From positions 310,001 to 374,000 of the forward strand of contig NZ_SOHK01000015.1 of assembly GCF_004404055.1 (NCBI RefSeq): 64,000 nucleotides of DNA, in the 5' to 3' direction. Below are positions 37,323-46,547 of this stretch, piece after piece. Position numbers and translations under genes: made by a program. The notes under the pieces are model-generated. The model was not told the DNA's origin. It did no database searches and saw only the letters and a program-made list of their open reading frames with translations. The stretch comes from Cryobacterium ruanii (GTDB lineage: Bacteria > Actinomycetota > Actinomycetes > Actinomycetales > Microbacteriaceae). Position 1 is the stretch's first letter, and each line of letters starts with the position of its first letter.

Positions 37323-37466
37323 GCACGTTTTGACGACCGTCCCCGGGGCTAGTCCAGAAAATACGTGCCAGGGGGATCCTCGGCGAGCATGACCACGCGG
37401 AACTCCGTCGCCACCCGGCAGGCCAAGGCCCACACCGGCGTGATTTCCTGATTTGGCCACCGCGGG

Positions 37467-38498
37467 TCAGCCTACTGAGACGTCGATGAGCACCTTACCC
37501 GTGACGCCGCTCTCGACGAGGGCGTGGGCATCCGCTGTGTGGGCAAGGTCGAAGCGATGCAATTGCAACCCGGCCTCGACCCCAATGGAGAGCGCACCGT
37601 CCATCAATGCTTCGTTGATGCTGGCAGCGGCCTGCTGCACGACCTCGAGGCCGACCGTGTACAGCAACACGAACTGGTATCGCACGTTCAGGCTGAAGTG
37701 CTTGCGCACATCGAGGGTTATCTGGTCGCCTCCGTTGTTGGCATAGACCGCGATCGATCCGCGGTTGCGAATGACCTCGAGGTCGAGTGCGGAGTTTTGG
37801 GCGGGGGCCACCTCGACGATGAGGTCGACGCCATCGGGCGCAATGCTTCGAATTTCGGTTGCCACGTCGGAGTCGGTGTAAATGACCACGTGGTGTGCCC
37901 CGGCAGCCGTCGCGAGGGCGGCTTTGGCTGACCCACTCACGGTCGTGATCACGGTCGCGCCCGCCCAGCGAGCGAGTTGGATAGTGGCGTGGCCGACAGC
38001 GCCGGCACCTCCCGCGACGAGCACGATCTTGCCGTCGAGCGCCCCCGGATGCAGCCGCCGGGGTCCGTCCTCAGCCACTGTGAGGGCCCGGTAGGCGGTG
38101 ATGGCTGGCACGCCGAGGCTGGCTCCCTGCTCGAAACTGGCCGGTGACGGCAAGAGAAAGACGCGTTCCGCCGGGAGCACCGCGAATTCCTGGGCTGTTC
38201 CGCTGTTTGCCCGCTGGTAGGCGGCGAGGGCGAGCCAGACGCGGTCGCCGACGGACACGTTCGAGACACCGGCTCCGACCGCATCGACGAACCCGGAGCC
38301 GTCCTGATTGGGAACCACGTCGGCGAACGCGAGCGCTTCCCCCGGGGCCGACCCGCGCCGCGATTTCCAGTCGGTGGGGTTCACCCCGCTCACCACTATG
38401 CGCACGCGCACCTCGCCGGCACCGGGATCGATCACCGGCCGCTCGACAAGGTGGAGCACGGACGGGTCACCGGTTTCGCTATACACAATGGTCTTCAT
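37467..38498 (-). CDS. NAD(P)H:quinone oxidoreductase-like MDR protein
   Basis: 343-residue zinc-free medium-chain dehydrogenase/reductase of the quinone oxidoreductase branch: VVSGVNPTDWKSRRG, PNQDGSGFVDAVGAGV and the Rossmann motif AGGAGAVGHATIQLARWAG. No zinc-binding Cys cluster. Likely reduces quinones or enals with NADPH. ATG start at 38498. Confidence 0.88.
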   Translation of the reverse strand: MKTIVYSETGDPSVLHLVERPVIDPGAGEVRVRIVVSGVNPTDWKSRRGSAPGEALAFADVVPNQDGSGFVDAVGAGVSNVSVGDRVWLALAAYQRANSGTAQEFAVLPAERVFLLPSPASFEQGASLGVPAITAYRALTVAEDGPRRLHPGALDGKIVLVAGGAGAVGHATIQLARWAGATVITTVSGSAKAALATAAGAHHVVIYTDSDVATEIRSIAPDGVDLIVEVAPAQNSALDLEVIRNRGSIAVYANNGGDQITLDVRKHFSLNVRYQFVLLYTVGLEVVQQAAASINEALMDGALSIGVEAGLQLHRFDLAHTADAHALVESGVTGKVLIDVSVG

Positions 38499-38719
38499 GT
38501 GGAACCCAACGCTCGAGGCGCCGGAATGTTTCCTTAGTGAGCGGTTCGCTCAACAGTGGCCCCCGGATTGGCGCGAATGGTGGTCATGGTCTCGCTGAAT
38601 GCCCGATCGATATCGATGTCGAGCTTGCCGCGGGTTGCGCGGCGGGGTACTGCTCTGCGGTAGCAGCAGGAACATGCGGCACGTGAGCGGCGGACCGCCG
38701 ACGGGTAAGCGTGAGAGTT

Positions 38720-39373
38720 TCAGGCCTCGACGTCGACCCACTCGTGGCCGATCGGTTCGAGCTCAGCGCCTCCGGCCGTCACTCCCGCCACAACGGCGGC
38801 GAGCCGACCGGCGTCCTCATCGGCCAGTCGCAGCACGGCATCGCGTCCGTAATCCGTGCCGAGCACGAGTACGCCCCGCTGGCGCAGCTCGGCCTCGATG
38901 CGGCCGGCATCCGCATGGGACAGGGCGAGCGTGAAGAGTTCGCGGCGTTCGCGCCCCACGACCAGCCCGCGAAACTGCGCTGCGTCGATCGTGGTCAGCA
39001 CGGCATCAGAGTAGGCACGCACGAGGCCGCCGGCGCCGAGAAGGGTACCCCCGAAGTAGCGCGTGACAACGGCCACACAGTCGACGAAGCCGCGCCCGGC
39101 CAGTGCCTCGAGCATGGGCCGGCCCGCCGTTCCCGACGGCTCACCGTCGTCATTCGAGCGTCGTACCTGATCGGGGGCGCCGCTCGGACCGAGCACGAAC
39201 GCCGAGCAGTGGTGGCGCGCCTTCCAGTGCTCCGTGCGGGCTGCGTCGACGGCAGCGTGCGCGGCATCCTCTGTTTGGATTCGCACCAGGCGGCAAAGGA
39301 ACCGGGACCGTTTGACCTCGATCTCGGTGTCAACGCGGGTGCCAACGCCGCCGCGCAGGGTGAGATCCAACAT
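38720..39373 (-). CDS. YigZ/IMPACT family protein
   Basis: 217 residues with the YigZ/UPF0029 N-terminal domain: EIEVKRSRFLCRLVR, HWKARHHCSAFVLG, NDDGEPSGTAGRPMLEAL and TRYFGGTLLGAGGLVRAY. A smaller ferredoxin-like C-terminal domain follows. Members are linked to translation or general stress control, with unproven chemistry. ATG start at 39373. Confidence 0.92.
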   Translation of the reverse strand: MLDLTLRGGVGTRVDTEIEVKRSRFLCRLVRIQTEDAAHAAVDAARTEHWKARHHCSAFVLGPSGAPDQVRRSNDDGEPSGTAGRPMLEALAGRGFVDCVAVVTRYFGGTLLGAGGLVRAYSDAVLTTIDAAQFRGLVVGRERRELFTLALSHADAGRIEAELRQRGVLVLGTDYGRDAVLRLADEDAGRLAAVVAGVTAGGAELEPIGHEWVDVEA

Positions 39374-39456
39374 GAATCAAGTCTCCCGCATCGACCGGTA
39401 GCTGAGTCGCGAGTCCAGCACACAGCGCCACCTCGTAGCGTTCGGCGGCTGATTTC

Positions 39457-40458
39457 TCAGTGAGCGGATGCCGCGGCCGTCGTCTCCCCCGAGGCGCTCG
39501 CAGCGGCATCGTGCTGAAGCGACTCGTCCGGTAACAGTGACTCAGCCGCCAGTTCCACGCGCTCCTCTCGCACGGCCGCAATGCCACCAAGAATAAGCAG
39601 GCCACCGAGCAGCTGCACCGGGGTGAGTTGTTCCCCGAGCAGCAACCAGGCGAACAGCGACGCGAAGATCACCTCGAGCAGGCCGACGAACGACGCCAGC
39701 CTCGACCCGAGCCGTCCGGCGGCGGTGATGCCGGCCGCGTAGGCGACCGCCGTACTGATGACGGCGAGCACGAGCAGCGGCACCCACCAGGGCACCACCG
39801 ACTCAAGCAGTGACAGGTCGGTGAAAGAAGCCGTGAACGGCAGCACACCGAGAACACCGAGAACACCGAGCACCGCGCCGCCGACCAGCAGTCCAAACGC
39901 GGCCAGCGCGATCGGCGGCAGCCCGTCGGCCGGGCGCGCGGCGACGACGAAGAACACCGCACACGCGATCGCGGCTCCGAACGCGAACAACACTCCCACC
40001 GGATCGACGGCCCGAATCGCGCCGGGTCCGATCACGAGCACCAACCCGGCCACGGCGAGGGCCGAGCCGAGAAGAACCGTGCGCCGCGGCATCCGTTTCG
40101 TCGAGACCCATACAAAACCGACCAGGATCAGCGGGGCGAGAAATTCAATCAGCAGTGCGGTGGAGACCGGAATGGTCTGCAGGGCAGCGAAATAGGCGAG
40201 CTGGGTGGCGGCCACACCCACGATCCCCATGCCGAGCACCCGCCAGCGTCCCAGCCATAGCGCCGCCCAGCGCCCACGCAGCGAGTAGAGCGCGAGGGGT
40301 AGCAACACGACCCCCGCGGTGAGGGCGCGGGCGGTGACGGCCGCGGTCGGCGACCAGCCGGCCTCCAGCATCGGCTTGACCAGTGCGCCGGACGTACCGA
40401 AGGAGAGAGCGGCGACGGCAGCGATGATCAGGCCGCCGGGTAGTGAAGACAGCTTCAT
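39457..40458 (-). CDS. EamA-family (DMT) transporter
   Basis: 333-residue inner-membrane transporter with ten hydrophobic helices arranged as two EamA repeats (ALSFGTSGALVKPMLEAG; ALLIEFLAPLILVGFVW; LASFVGLLEVIFASLFAWLL followed by GEQLTPVQLLGGLLILGG). These export metabolites such as amino acids. A 9-bp repeat (CACCGAGAA, 39846-39872) encodes Val-Leu-Gly repeats in one helix. I chose the ATG at 40458 with GAAGGA upstream. Divergent from the CGNR regulator, 81 bases apart. Confidence 0.88.
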   Translation of the reverse strand: MKLSSLPGGLIIAAVAALSFGTSGALVKPMLEAGWSPTAAVTARALTAGVVLLPLALYSLRGRWAALWLGRWRVLGMGIVGVAATQLAYFAALQTIPVSTALLIEFLAPLILVGFVWVSTKRMPRRTVLLGSALAVAGLVLVIGPGAIRAVDPVGVLFAFGAAIACAVFFVVAARPADGLPPIALAAFGLLVGGAVLGVLGVLGVLPFTASFTDLSLLESVVPWWVPLLVLAVISTAVAYAAGITAAGRLGSRLASFVGLLEVIFASLFAWLLLGEQLTPVQLLGGLLILGGIAAVREERVELAAESLLPDESLQHDAAASASGETTAAASAH

Positions 40459-40539
40459 GGAAAATCCTTCGATCGAGCCCGTCATGGTCTAAAGTTGCCG
40501 ATGCCACTGACAGTACGACCGAACCGAAAAGGAGTCAAC

Positions 40540-41109
40540 TTGCATTTTGCCCCTGACACCGAAGATGCGCTCGAATTCGTGGTCCTGCTCGGCGACACCG
40601 ATCCAGGGGCTTCCCGCAGCGGCCGCGACGAACTCGAAACACTCGCCGACCTCGCCACGCTACTCGCCCCGATTGCGTTCACCGGCCGCATCGACGGGGA
40701 CGCCGCCGAATTGGCCGACGTTCGGCAGACCCGTGCTCTGCTGCGCCGGGTATGGACCCTCAAACGCGACGACGCCGTGCTCGAAGTCAATCGCATGCTC
40801 CGCGAGGCGAAGGCACTCCCCCAGCTCGCGCGGCACGACGTGTTGGACTGGCACCTGCACGCGACCGTGCCCGAGGCGCCGCTCGGCGAGCGGATGCGGG
40901 TCGAGGCGGCCCTGGCACTGATCGACGTGATTCGCAGCGACGAAATGGGTCGCCTGCGCATCTGCGAAGCGGATGCCTGCACCGGCCTGCTGCTCGACCT
41001 CTCCCGCAATGGGTCCAAGCGGTTCTGCAGCGTGCGCTGCGGCAACCGCATGAACATGATCGCCTTCCGCGAGCGGCGGGCTACGGCATCTCCGCCTGGA
41101 CGCGAATGA
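40540..41109 (+). CDS. CGNR zinc-finger transcriptional regulator
   Basis: 189 residues with the ABATE-type N-terminal domain and a C-terminal CGNR zinc finger: RICEADACTGLLLDLSRNGSKRFCS, then VRCGNRMNM. The likely start is TTG at 40540, because AAAAGGAG sits six bases upstream and family members start with MxF-type text; an ATG at 40501 is in frame but has no ribosome-binding site. Divergent from the EamA exporter, which it probably controls. Its 3' end overlaps the convergent MDR gene by 29 bases. Confidence 0.85.
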   Translation: MHFAPDTEDALEFVVLLGDTDPGASRSGRDELETLADLATLLAPIAFTGRIDGDAAELADVRQTRALLRRVWTLKRDDAVLEVNRMLREAKALPQLARHDVLDWHLHATVPEAPLGERMRVEAALALIDVIRSDEMGRLRICEADACTGLLLDLSRNGSKRFCSVRCGNRMNMIAFRERRATASPPGRE

Positions 41110-42055
41110 CGACGTTGCCGATCTTCTGGCCGGCTGCCACGTACTCGTGGGCCTCGCGAATCTGCTCGAGCGAATAGGCTCGGTCGATCACCGGTCGAAA
41201 CTCCCCCGATTCGACCAGACCCTTCAGAAACAGCACGTCTTCCCGGGTGTCTTTGGGAATGGGAAACAACACCCGCTTCCGGCGCACCAGGGGCGTGGTC
41301 AGTGCAAGAACCGGGTTCTGGCAGAAGGCCCCGAATTCAGAAGACACATAGATTCCCCTGGGCTCGAGCAGGCGACGACAGCGCCCGAAACTGCTCTTGC
41401 CAACCGCATCGAGCACCACGTCGAACTCGTCATCGAGCGCCGTGAAGTCCTCGCGGGTATAGTCGACAACCCGCTCGGCGCCGAGGGATTCAACCAGAGT
41501 CAGGTGCGCGGTGGCGCAGACCGCGGTGACGCGGGCGCCCAGGTGCACGAGCAACTGCACGGCAGCTGAGCCGATTCCCCCGGTTCCGCCATTGACCAGC
41601 ACGTTCTGCCCGGCCGTGATCTTGGCCGCGCGAATCATGTTGAGCGCATAGTGGGCGCCCTCGACGATCGGTGCGGCTTCGTCGTACGACAATCCCGCCG
41701 GAATCTCGGCGACGAGGCCGGTTTCAGCGATGGCCAGGTAGTCGGCGTGTCCGCCGAATTTTACGGCGTCATAGCCGAACACCCTCTGGCCGACCGTGAA
41801 CGACCGCACGCCGGAACCGACCGCCGCGACTTCGCCGGCGAACTCGCAGCCGAGAATCGTCGCACGCGGCGCTCGCAGCCCACTGAACAACCGCACCAGG
41901 CGAGGCTTGCCGCTCAGAAACCCACAGTCCGTGCGGTTCACCGTGCTGGCAAAGACGCGCACGAGCAATTCGCCGGCCCGGGGCGTCGGAGGCGACGCAT
42001 CCTCGACGTGCACGAAGCTCGGTGGTCCGTAGCGGCGGTACACGGCAGCTCTCAT
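41081..42055 (-). CDS. NAD(P)-dependent MDR oxidoreductase
   Basis: About 324 residues. MDR fold: STVNRTDCGFLSGKP, LGCEFAGEVAAVGSGV, GQRVFGYD, Rossmann segment NGGTGGIGSAAVQLLVHLGA and a C-terminal REAHEYVAAGQKIGNVVI. Resembles quinone oxidoreductase/reticulon-4-interacting type reductases; substrate unknown. ATG at 42055 chosen; the frame reaches a GTG at 42085. Confidence 0.87.
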   Translation of the reverse strand: MRAAVYRRYGPPSFVHVEDASPPTPRAGELLVRVFASTVNRTDCGFLSGKPRLVRLFSGLRAPRATILGCEFAGEVAAVGSGVRSFTVGQRVFGYDAVKFGGHADYLAIAETGLVAEIPAGLSYDEAAPIVEGAHYALNMIRAAKITAGQNVLVNGGTGGIGSAAVQLLVHLGARVTAVCATAHLTLVESLGAERVVDYTREDFTALDDEFDVVLDAVGKSSFGRCRRLLEPRGIYVSSEFGAFCQNPVLALTTPLVRRKRVLFPIPKDTREDVLFLKGLVESGEFRPVIDRAYSLEQIREAHEYVAAGQKIGNVVIRVQAEMP

Positions 42056-42256
42056 GCGGCACAGCGTACCCTTCCTGCCACGCACACCAGTGAACCGTAC
42101 GACAAGCGGATGCCCAGGGAGGGACTATCAGTGCCCCCGCCAGTTCTGACAATGTCAGCCCCTTAGCGTAGCGTTGAAGCAGCGGATGTCACCGTCGACA
42201 CGTGCCACGGCACGGGGTTCCCCCGCATTCCATCACCCGAACTGGAAGAGTTTCTT

Positions 42257-43324
42257 ATGACGACCACCGTTCCCGCCCTCGCCGCCCCCGCGGCCGGCCA
42301 GCCTCTCGTACGCACCACGATCGAGGTACGCACTCCCGGCGCCCACGACGTGGCCATCGACATCAAGTTTTCTGGCATCTGCCACTCCGACATTCACCAA
42401 GCCCGCGACGAGTGGGGCGTGGGACTGTTCCCGATGGTTCCCGGCCACGAGATCGCCGGCATCGTTTCAGCCGTCGGCAGCGACGTCACCCGCTACAGCG
42501 TGGGCGACCGCGTCGGCGTCGGCTGCTTCGTGGACTCCTGCCGGGAGTGCGCCAATTGCCTCGCCGGCGAAGAGCAGTACTGCCTTAAGGGCGAGGTCGG
42601 CACCTACAACGACCGCTACTACGACGGCACGGCAACCAACGGCGGTTACAGCACCGCCGTCGTCGTCGACGAGAACTACGTACTCGGCATTCCCGAGGGC
42701 ATCGAGCTCTCCGAGGCTGCTCCCCTGCTCTGCGCCGGCATCACCCTCTACTCGCCGCTCAAGAACTGGGAGGCCGGCCCCGGCAAGAAGGTCGCCATCC
42801 TCGGCATGGGCGGCCTCGGGCACATGGGCGTGAAGATCGCCCACGCGCTCGGCGCCGAGGTCACCGTACTCAGCCAGACGCTGAGCAAGCAGGAAGACGG
42901 CCTGCGTTTCGGTGCAGACCACTACTACGCCACGAGCGACCCGACCACGTTCACCGAGCTGGAGAACCACTTCGACCTCATCGTGAACACCGTGGCCGCG
43001 AACCTCGATATGGATCGGTACCTGCAGCTGCTTGCACTGGACGGCACGCTCGTGCACGTTGGTATTCCCACGGAACCCGACAGCGTGAAGATGGTCTGGC
43101 TCGCCTCGCAGCGTCGCTCCATCGCGGGCTCGAAGATCGGCGGCATCCGCCAGACCCAAGAGATGCTCGACTTCTGTGCCGCCCACGGGATCGGCGCCGA
43201 CATCGAGGTCATCACGGTTGATCAGGTGAACGAGGCATACGAGCGGGTCATCCGCAGCGACGTGCGCTACCGTTTCGTTATCGACGTTGCCTCGTTCGCC
43301 AACGAGACCCGCCTCAACGCGTAA
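42257..43324 (+). CDS. Zinc-dependent NADP alcohol dehydrogenase (AdhC/YahK type)
   Basis: 355 residues of the cinnamyl-alcohol dehydrogenase branch. Catalytic zinc ligands are Cys in [17 protein letters not shown] and His-Glu in [10 protein letters not shown]. The structural zinc loop is [11 protein letters not shown] followed by QYC. The coenzyme motif is [20 protein letters not shown]. It reduces aldehydes with NADPH. A hairpin follows before the aldo/keto reductase gene. Confidence 0.94.
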   Translation: MTTTVPALAAPAAGQPLVRTTIEVRTPGAHDVAIDIKFSGICHSDIHQARDEWGVGLFPMVPGHEIAGIVSAVGSDVTRYSVGDRVGVGCFVDSCRECANCLAGEEQYCLKGEVGTYNDRYYDGTATNGGYSTAVVVDENYVLGIPEGIELSEAAPLLCAGITLYSPLKNWEAGPGKKVAILGMGGLGHMGVKIAHALGAEVTVLSQTLSKQEDGLRFGADHYYATSDPTTFTELENHFDLIVNTVAANLDMDRYLQLLALDGTLVHVGIPTEPDSVKMVWLASQRRSIAGSKIGGIRQTQEMLDFCAAHGIGADIEVITVDQVNEAYERVIRSDVRYRFVIDVASFANETRLNA

Positions 43325-43381
43325 GCGCTCCGATCCGCACGGCAGACGCCTCACGGATCGATAAAGCCCCCGGCACGAACC

Positions 43382-43415
43382 GCCCCGGGCCGCAGAATTT
43401 AAGGCGGCCCGGGGC
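43382..43415 (+). terminator. GC-rich hairpin between adh and aldo/keto reductase
   Basis: Perfect 12-bp stem GCCCCGGGCCGC / GCGGCCCGGGGC around a 10-base loop, starting 58 bases after the dehydrogenase stop. No U-run follows, and the next gene starts 22 bases later. It may be a terminator or attenuator for the downstream gene. Confidence 0.6.
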
Positions 43416-43436
43416 ATCCGTCATTAAAGGAGTCCC

Positions 43437-44414
43437 ATGAAGTACGTGAAGTTCGGCAGCACAGGCCTGGATGTCTCCCCGGTCGCCTTGGGGTGCATGA
43501 GTTATGGCGAGCCGGAACGCGGCAACCACGCCTGGACGCTGACCGAGGAAACTAGCCGACCGTTCATCCGTCAGGCAGTTGAGGCCGGCATCAACTTCTT
43601 TGACACCGCGAACGGGTACTCGGCCGGGTCGAGCGAAGAAATCCTCGGGCGCGCACTCAAGGAGTACGCCAACCGGGACGAGATCGTCGTAGCGACCAAG
43701 GTGTACGCGCCCGTCGGCGACGGCCCCAACCAACGCGGCCTGTCACGCAAAGCGGTGCTGCAGGAAATCGATAACAGCCTGCGCCGGCTCGACCTGGACT
43801 ACGTTGACCTGTACATCGTTCACCGCTTCGACCCCTTCACCCCCCTCGAGGAGACGCTCGAAGCCCTGCACGACGTGGTGCGCTCGGGTAAGGCACGCTA
43901 CCTGGGGGCCTCGTCGATGTTCGCCTGGCAATTCGCGAAGGCGCTGCGCCTGCAGCAGGTGAATGGCTGGACCCCGTTCGCGTCGATGCAGAGCCAGTAC
44001 AACCTGATCAACCGAGAAGAGGAGCGGGAGATGTTCCCCCTCGCAGTGGATGCCGGTATCGGCCTCACCCCGTGGAGCCCGCTTGCGCGTGGAAAGCTCA
44101 CTCGGGACTGGGACGAAACGACGGCCCGCACCGAGACGGATCTGTTCGGCCAGACCCTCTACGCGCAGGCGGAGGAGGGCGATCGTGCTGTTGCATCGGT
44201 CGTCGCCGACATCGCCGCCGAGCGCGGCGTGCCGCGAGCGCAGGTCGCTCTGGCCTGGGTGTCGGGCAACCCCGCTGTGACAGCGCCGATTGTGGGCGCC
44301 ACCAAGCAGCAGCACCTCGACGATGCCATCGCCTCGCTCGACCTCGAGCTCAGCGCCTCAGAGCGCGCCCGACTGGAGACACCGTACCTGCCACGTCTGC
44401 CCGAAGGGTTTTGA
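43437..44414 (+). CDS. Aldo/keto reductase
   Basis: 325-residue (beta/alpha)8 NADPH reductase. Catalytic tetrad context is seen: FFDTANGYSAGSSEEILG (Asp, Tyr), VVATKVYAP (Lys) and LYIVHRFDP (His). The C-terminal coenzyme loop is VGATKQQHLDDAIA. GGAG seven bases upstream of ATG. Aldehyde/ketone reductase, substrate unknown. Confidence 0.93.
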   Translation: MKYVKFGSTGLDVSPVALGCMSYGEPERGNHAWTLTEETSRPFIRQAVEAGINFFDTANGYSAGSSEEILGRALKEYANRDEIVVATKVYAPVGDGPNQRGLSRKAVLQEIDNSLRRLDLDYVDLYIVHRFDPFTPLEETLEALHDVVRSGKARYLGASSMFAWQFAKALRLQQVNGWTPFASMQSQYNLINREEEREMFPLAVDAGIGLTPWSPLARGKLTRDWDETTARTETDLFGQTLYAQAEEGDRAVASVVADIAAERGVPRAQVALAWVSGNPAVTAPIVGATKQQHLDDAIASLDLELSASERARLETPYLPRLPEGF

Positions 44415-44542
44415 CGCTTCAGCGAACGGACTTGAACGCGGCGTCATCCGTCTGGTCTGTGCGCCGGGAGGCCAGAATGCGCAGGGTCAGTTCCGCCCCG
44501 CGGCGAGCAGGCTGACGATCTGCCCCCACCCCCTCACCCGCA

Positions 44543-44566
44543 CCCACGCCCACGCCCACGCCCACG
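44543..44566. repeat. CCCACG hexanucleotide repeat x4
   Basis: Four copies in the 284-base gap between two convergent genes (44415-44698). It is the one clearly non-coding member of the window's many hexamer repeats. Nothing else is seen in that gap. Confidence 0.88.
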
Positions 44567-44698
44567 CGCATTTTGATGGACGCGCTACCGCCACGCTTCG
44601 GTCACGCGAGGGCCTCCTATACGCTTCAGCTCCTACTCGACCGGTGTTCCCCACCGTACGCCGGGCAGCATCAGCGCCGGTCGGCGCCAGCCCGCGGG

Positions 44699-45664
44699 CT
44701 AGGACCAGATTCTGGCGGCGCGGGCCGAGTAGTCGTGCCGAGCATCAAGAGCCTGATCCATCGTCACGGCCACGAAGCGGGTCTTCGTGCCCGGAGAACA
44801 GCGCGCCACCAGGTCCATATCCGCGGAGATGACCGTCGCGACCATGGCATATCCTCCGCCGGAGACGGCGTCACGGTGCAGAATGATGGGCTGGGTGCCG
44901 CCGGGAATCTGAATAGAGCCGACGGCGTACCCGGCGTCGACAATATTCGAGGGATCCTGACCGGCGCCGAATGGTTGCTCGCGGTCTTTCCATCCCACTC
45001 CGGGCCCGCTGTAACGCAGTCCCATCCGGTCGGCGACGGGAGTGAGGACCCATTCGCTCGTGAGCAGGCTCTCCAGACCTTCAGCGGAGAGGTGATGGTC
45101 ATACAAGCCCAGCATGACCCGAACGTTCACGTCCCTGGAAAAGACCGGACGGTCAACGACGTCAATGGACTGCAGTGCGGGCAAGCCGTTGTCGATCGCG
45201 GCACCGACGGGAACCAGGTCACCCGCGGCCAGTGCACGCCCCTCGACTCCGCCGATTGCTCCGATGGGATAGGTCGAACGAGAACCGAGCACCTCGGGCA
45301 CATCGATTCCGCCGTGCACGGCGATGAAATACTTTGTGCCGCCCTTGATCACACCGAACTTCAGTTCATCTCCCGCCACGAGCGTGATCCGTTCGTATTC
45401 GGCACGGATCTCGCCGTTGACGAAGACGTCAACGGGCGCCCCGGTCACCGCGATGACGGCATCGGCCCGGGTCACGAGCTTGGGACCGATGTAGGTGCAC
45501 TCGAGCACGGCCTCAGCGGCGGTGTTTCCCACGAGACGGTTGGCCAGCGTTGCCGAATATTGGTCCATCGAGCCACCCTGCGGGATCCCAAAGCGGTAGT
45601 AGCCGATTCGTCCCTGATCTTGAACGGTAGTGGAGAGTCCCGCTTCAAGAATGTCAAATGCCAT
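44699..45664 (-). CDS. pxpC: 5-oxoprolinase subunit PxpC (biotin-dependent carboxyltransferase family)
   Basis: 321 residues. Typical N-terminus (MAFDILEAGLSTTVQDQGR, then GIPQGGSMDQYSATLANRLVGN), followed by SRSTYPIGAIGG, ADRMGLRYSGP and the C-terminal GGTQPIILHRDAVSGGGY block. PxpA, PxpB and PxpC together hydrolyse 5-oxoproline to glutamate using ATP. The ATG at 45664 overlaps the pxpB end by 11 bases. Last gene of the operon pxpA-accB-accC-pxpB-pxpC. Confidence 0.9.
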   Translation of the reverse strand: MAFDILEAGLSTTVQDQGRIGYYRFGIPQGGSMDQYSATLANRLVGNTAAEAVLECTYIGPKLVTRADAVIAVTGAPVDVFVNGEIRAEYERITLVAGDELKFGVIKGGTKYFIAVHGGIDVPEVLGSRSTYPIGAIGGVEGRALAAGDLVPVGAAIDNGLPALQSIDVVDRPVFSRDVNVRVMLGLYDHHLSAEGLESLLTSEWVLTPVADRMGLRYSGPGVGWKDREQPFGAGQDPSNIVDAGYAVGSIQIPGGTQPIILHRDAVSGGGYAMVATVISADMDLVARCSPGTKTRFVAVTMDQALDARHDYSARAARIWS

Positions 45665-46547
45665 TGAGTGCCTCCAGGAGTGACAACGTGTAACCGTCGG
45701 GATCGGCCAAAGCCGTTTGCAGGTGGAAATCGATCGGCGTCTGGCGGTAGCGGAACGTTCCTGCTTCGACCTCCGCACGGATTCTTCGGTATTCCGCCTC
45801 GTCGACGGGCTTGAATTTCACGATGTCCCCTGGTTTGAAGAAGATCATGAAGTCCGCGAAGTCTTCCAGCGCCTGCGACGGATCAAAAATGGGCGCGGCC
45901 GCGATTCCGAACATCTGATAGCCGCCGGCACCCCGCACAGAATATACGCAGCTGAAGCAGCCGCCATAGCCGACAGTTAGCGCGGGAGTGTCCGTACGAG
46001 GGCTCAGATATTTCGGAACTTCAAGCTGTTTCTCGCGTTCCACCAATTGAAAGAGGAACGGCAGGCCAGCAACAAAGCCCACCATCGACACCAGCCAGGG
46101 CGACTCGTGATGCCGTTTGATGAATTCTTCGGCGTCGGCCAGGCCGTTGACTTCGGCAGCAAAGTCAAGGTCGTTGCCCTCGGGCCGCTGGTGATATCCC
46201 TCCCGAAATCGAGCTCCGGTTTCGTTTGTGTACGGGTCGTTATACCAGACCGGAATTTCGATGATGCGTGTTTCGAGTACCTTGTTGGTCGATGCCCGCA
46301 CCTCGTCCTCGAGCACGTGCACCACCTGCTCGAGCTCTTGCCAGGGCAGAATGTCTGGGTCGAAGCGCACCAGTAACGACGCATTGGCCGGGCAGATGTC
46401 GACGATACCCGCGAGATCGCGCGCCTCCAGGGCGTTCGCGATGCTGTTCGAGATGAAGTTGGCTTCCAGGGACATGCCCTCGGCGATTTCAACGAAGAGA
46501 AACTCATCGCCCCCCCAGGTATATCGGGCTGTGGTCTGCTGCGTCAT
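45654..46547 (-). CDS. pxpB: 5-oxoprolinase subunit PxpB (carboxyltransferase domain)
   Basis: 297 residues of the KipI/allophanate hydrolase subunit 1 family: YTWGGDEFLFVEIAEG, SLLVRFDPDIL, IPVWYNDPY, VGFVAGLPFLF, PRTDTPALTVGYGGCFSCVY and GGYQMFGIAAAPIF. Longer than the usual 210-230-residue PxpB because of extra segments in the middle (about 110-150) and C-terminus. ATG at 46547 overlaps the biotin carboxylase stop (ATGA). Confidence 0.88.
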   Translation of the reverse strand: MTQQTTARYTWGGDEFLFVEIAEGMSLEANFISNSIANALEARDLAGIVDICPANASLLVRFDPDILPWQELEQVVHVLEDEVRASTNKVLETRIIEIPVWYNDPYTNETGARFREGYHQRPEGNDLDFAAEVNGLADAEEFIKRHHESPWLVSMVGFVAGLPFLFQLVEREKQLEVPKYLSPRTDTPALTVGYGGCFSCVYSVRGAGGYQMFGIAAAPIFDPSQALEDFADFMIFFKPGDIVKFKPVDEAEYRRIRAEVEAGTFRYRQTPIDFHLQTALADPDGYTLSLLEALNGI

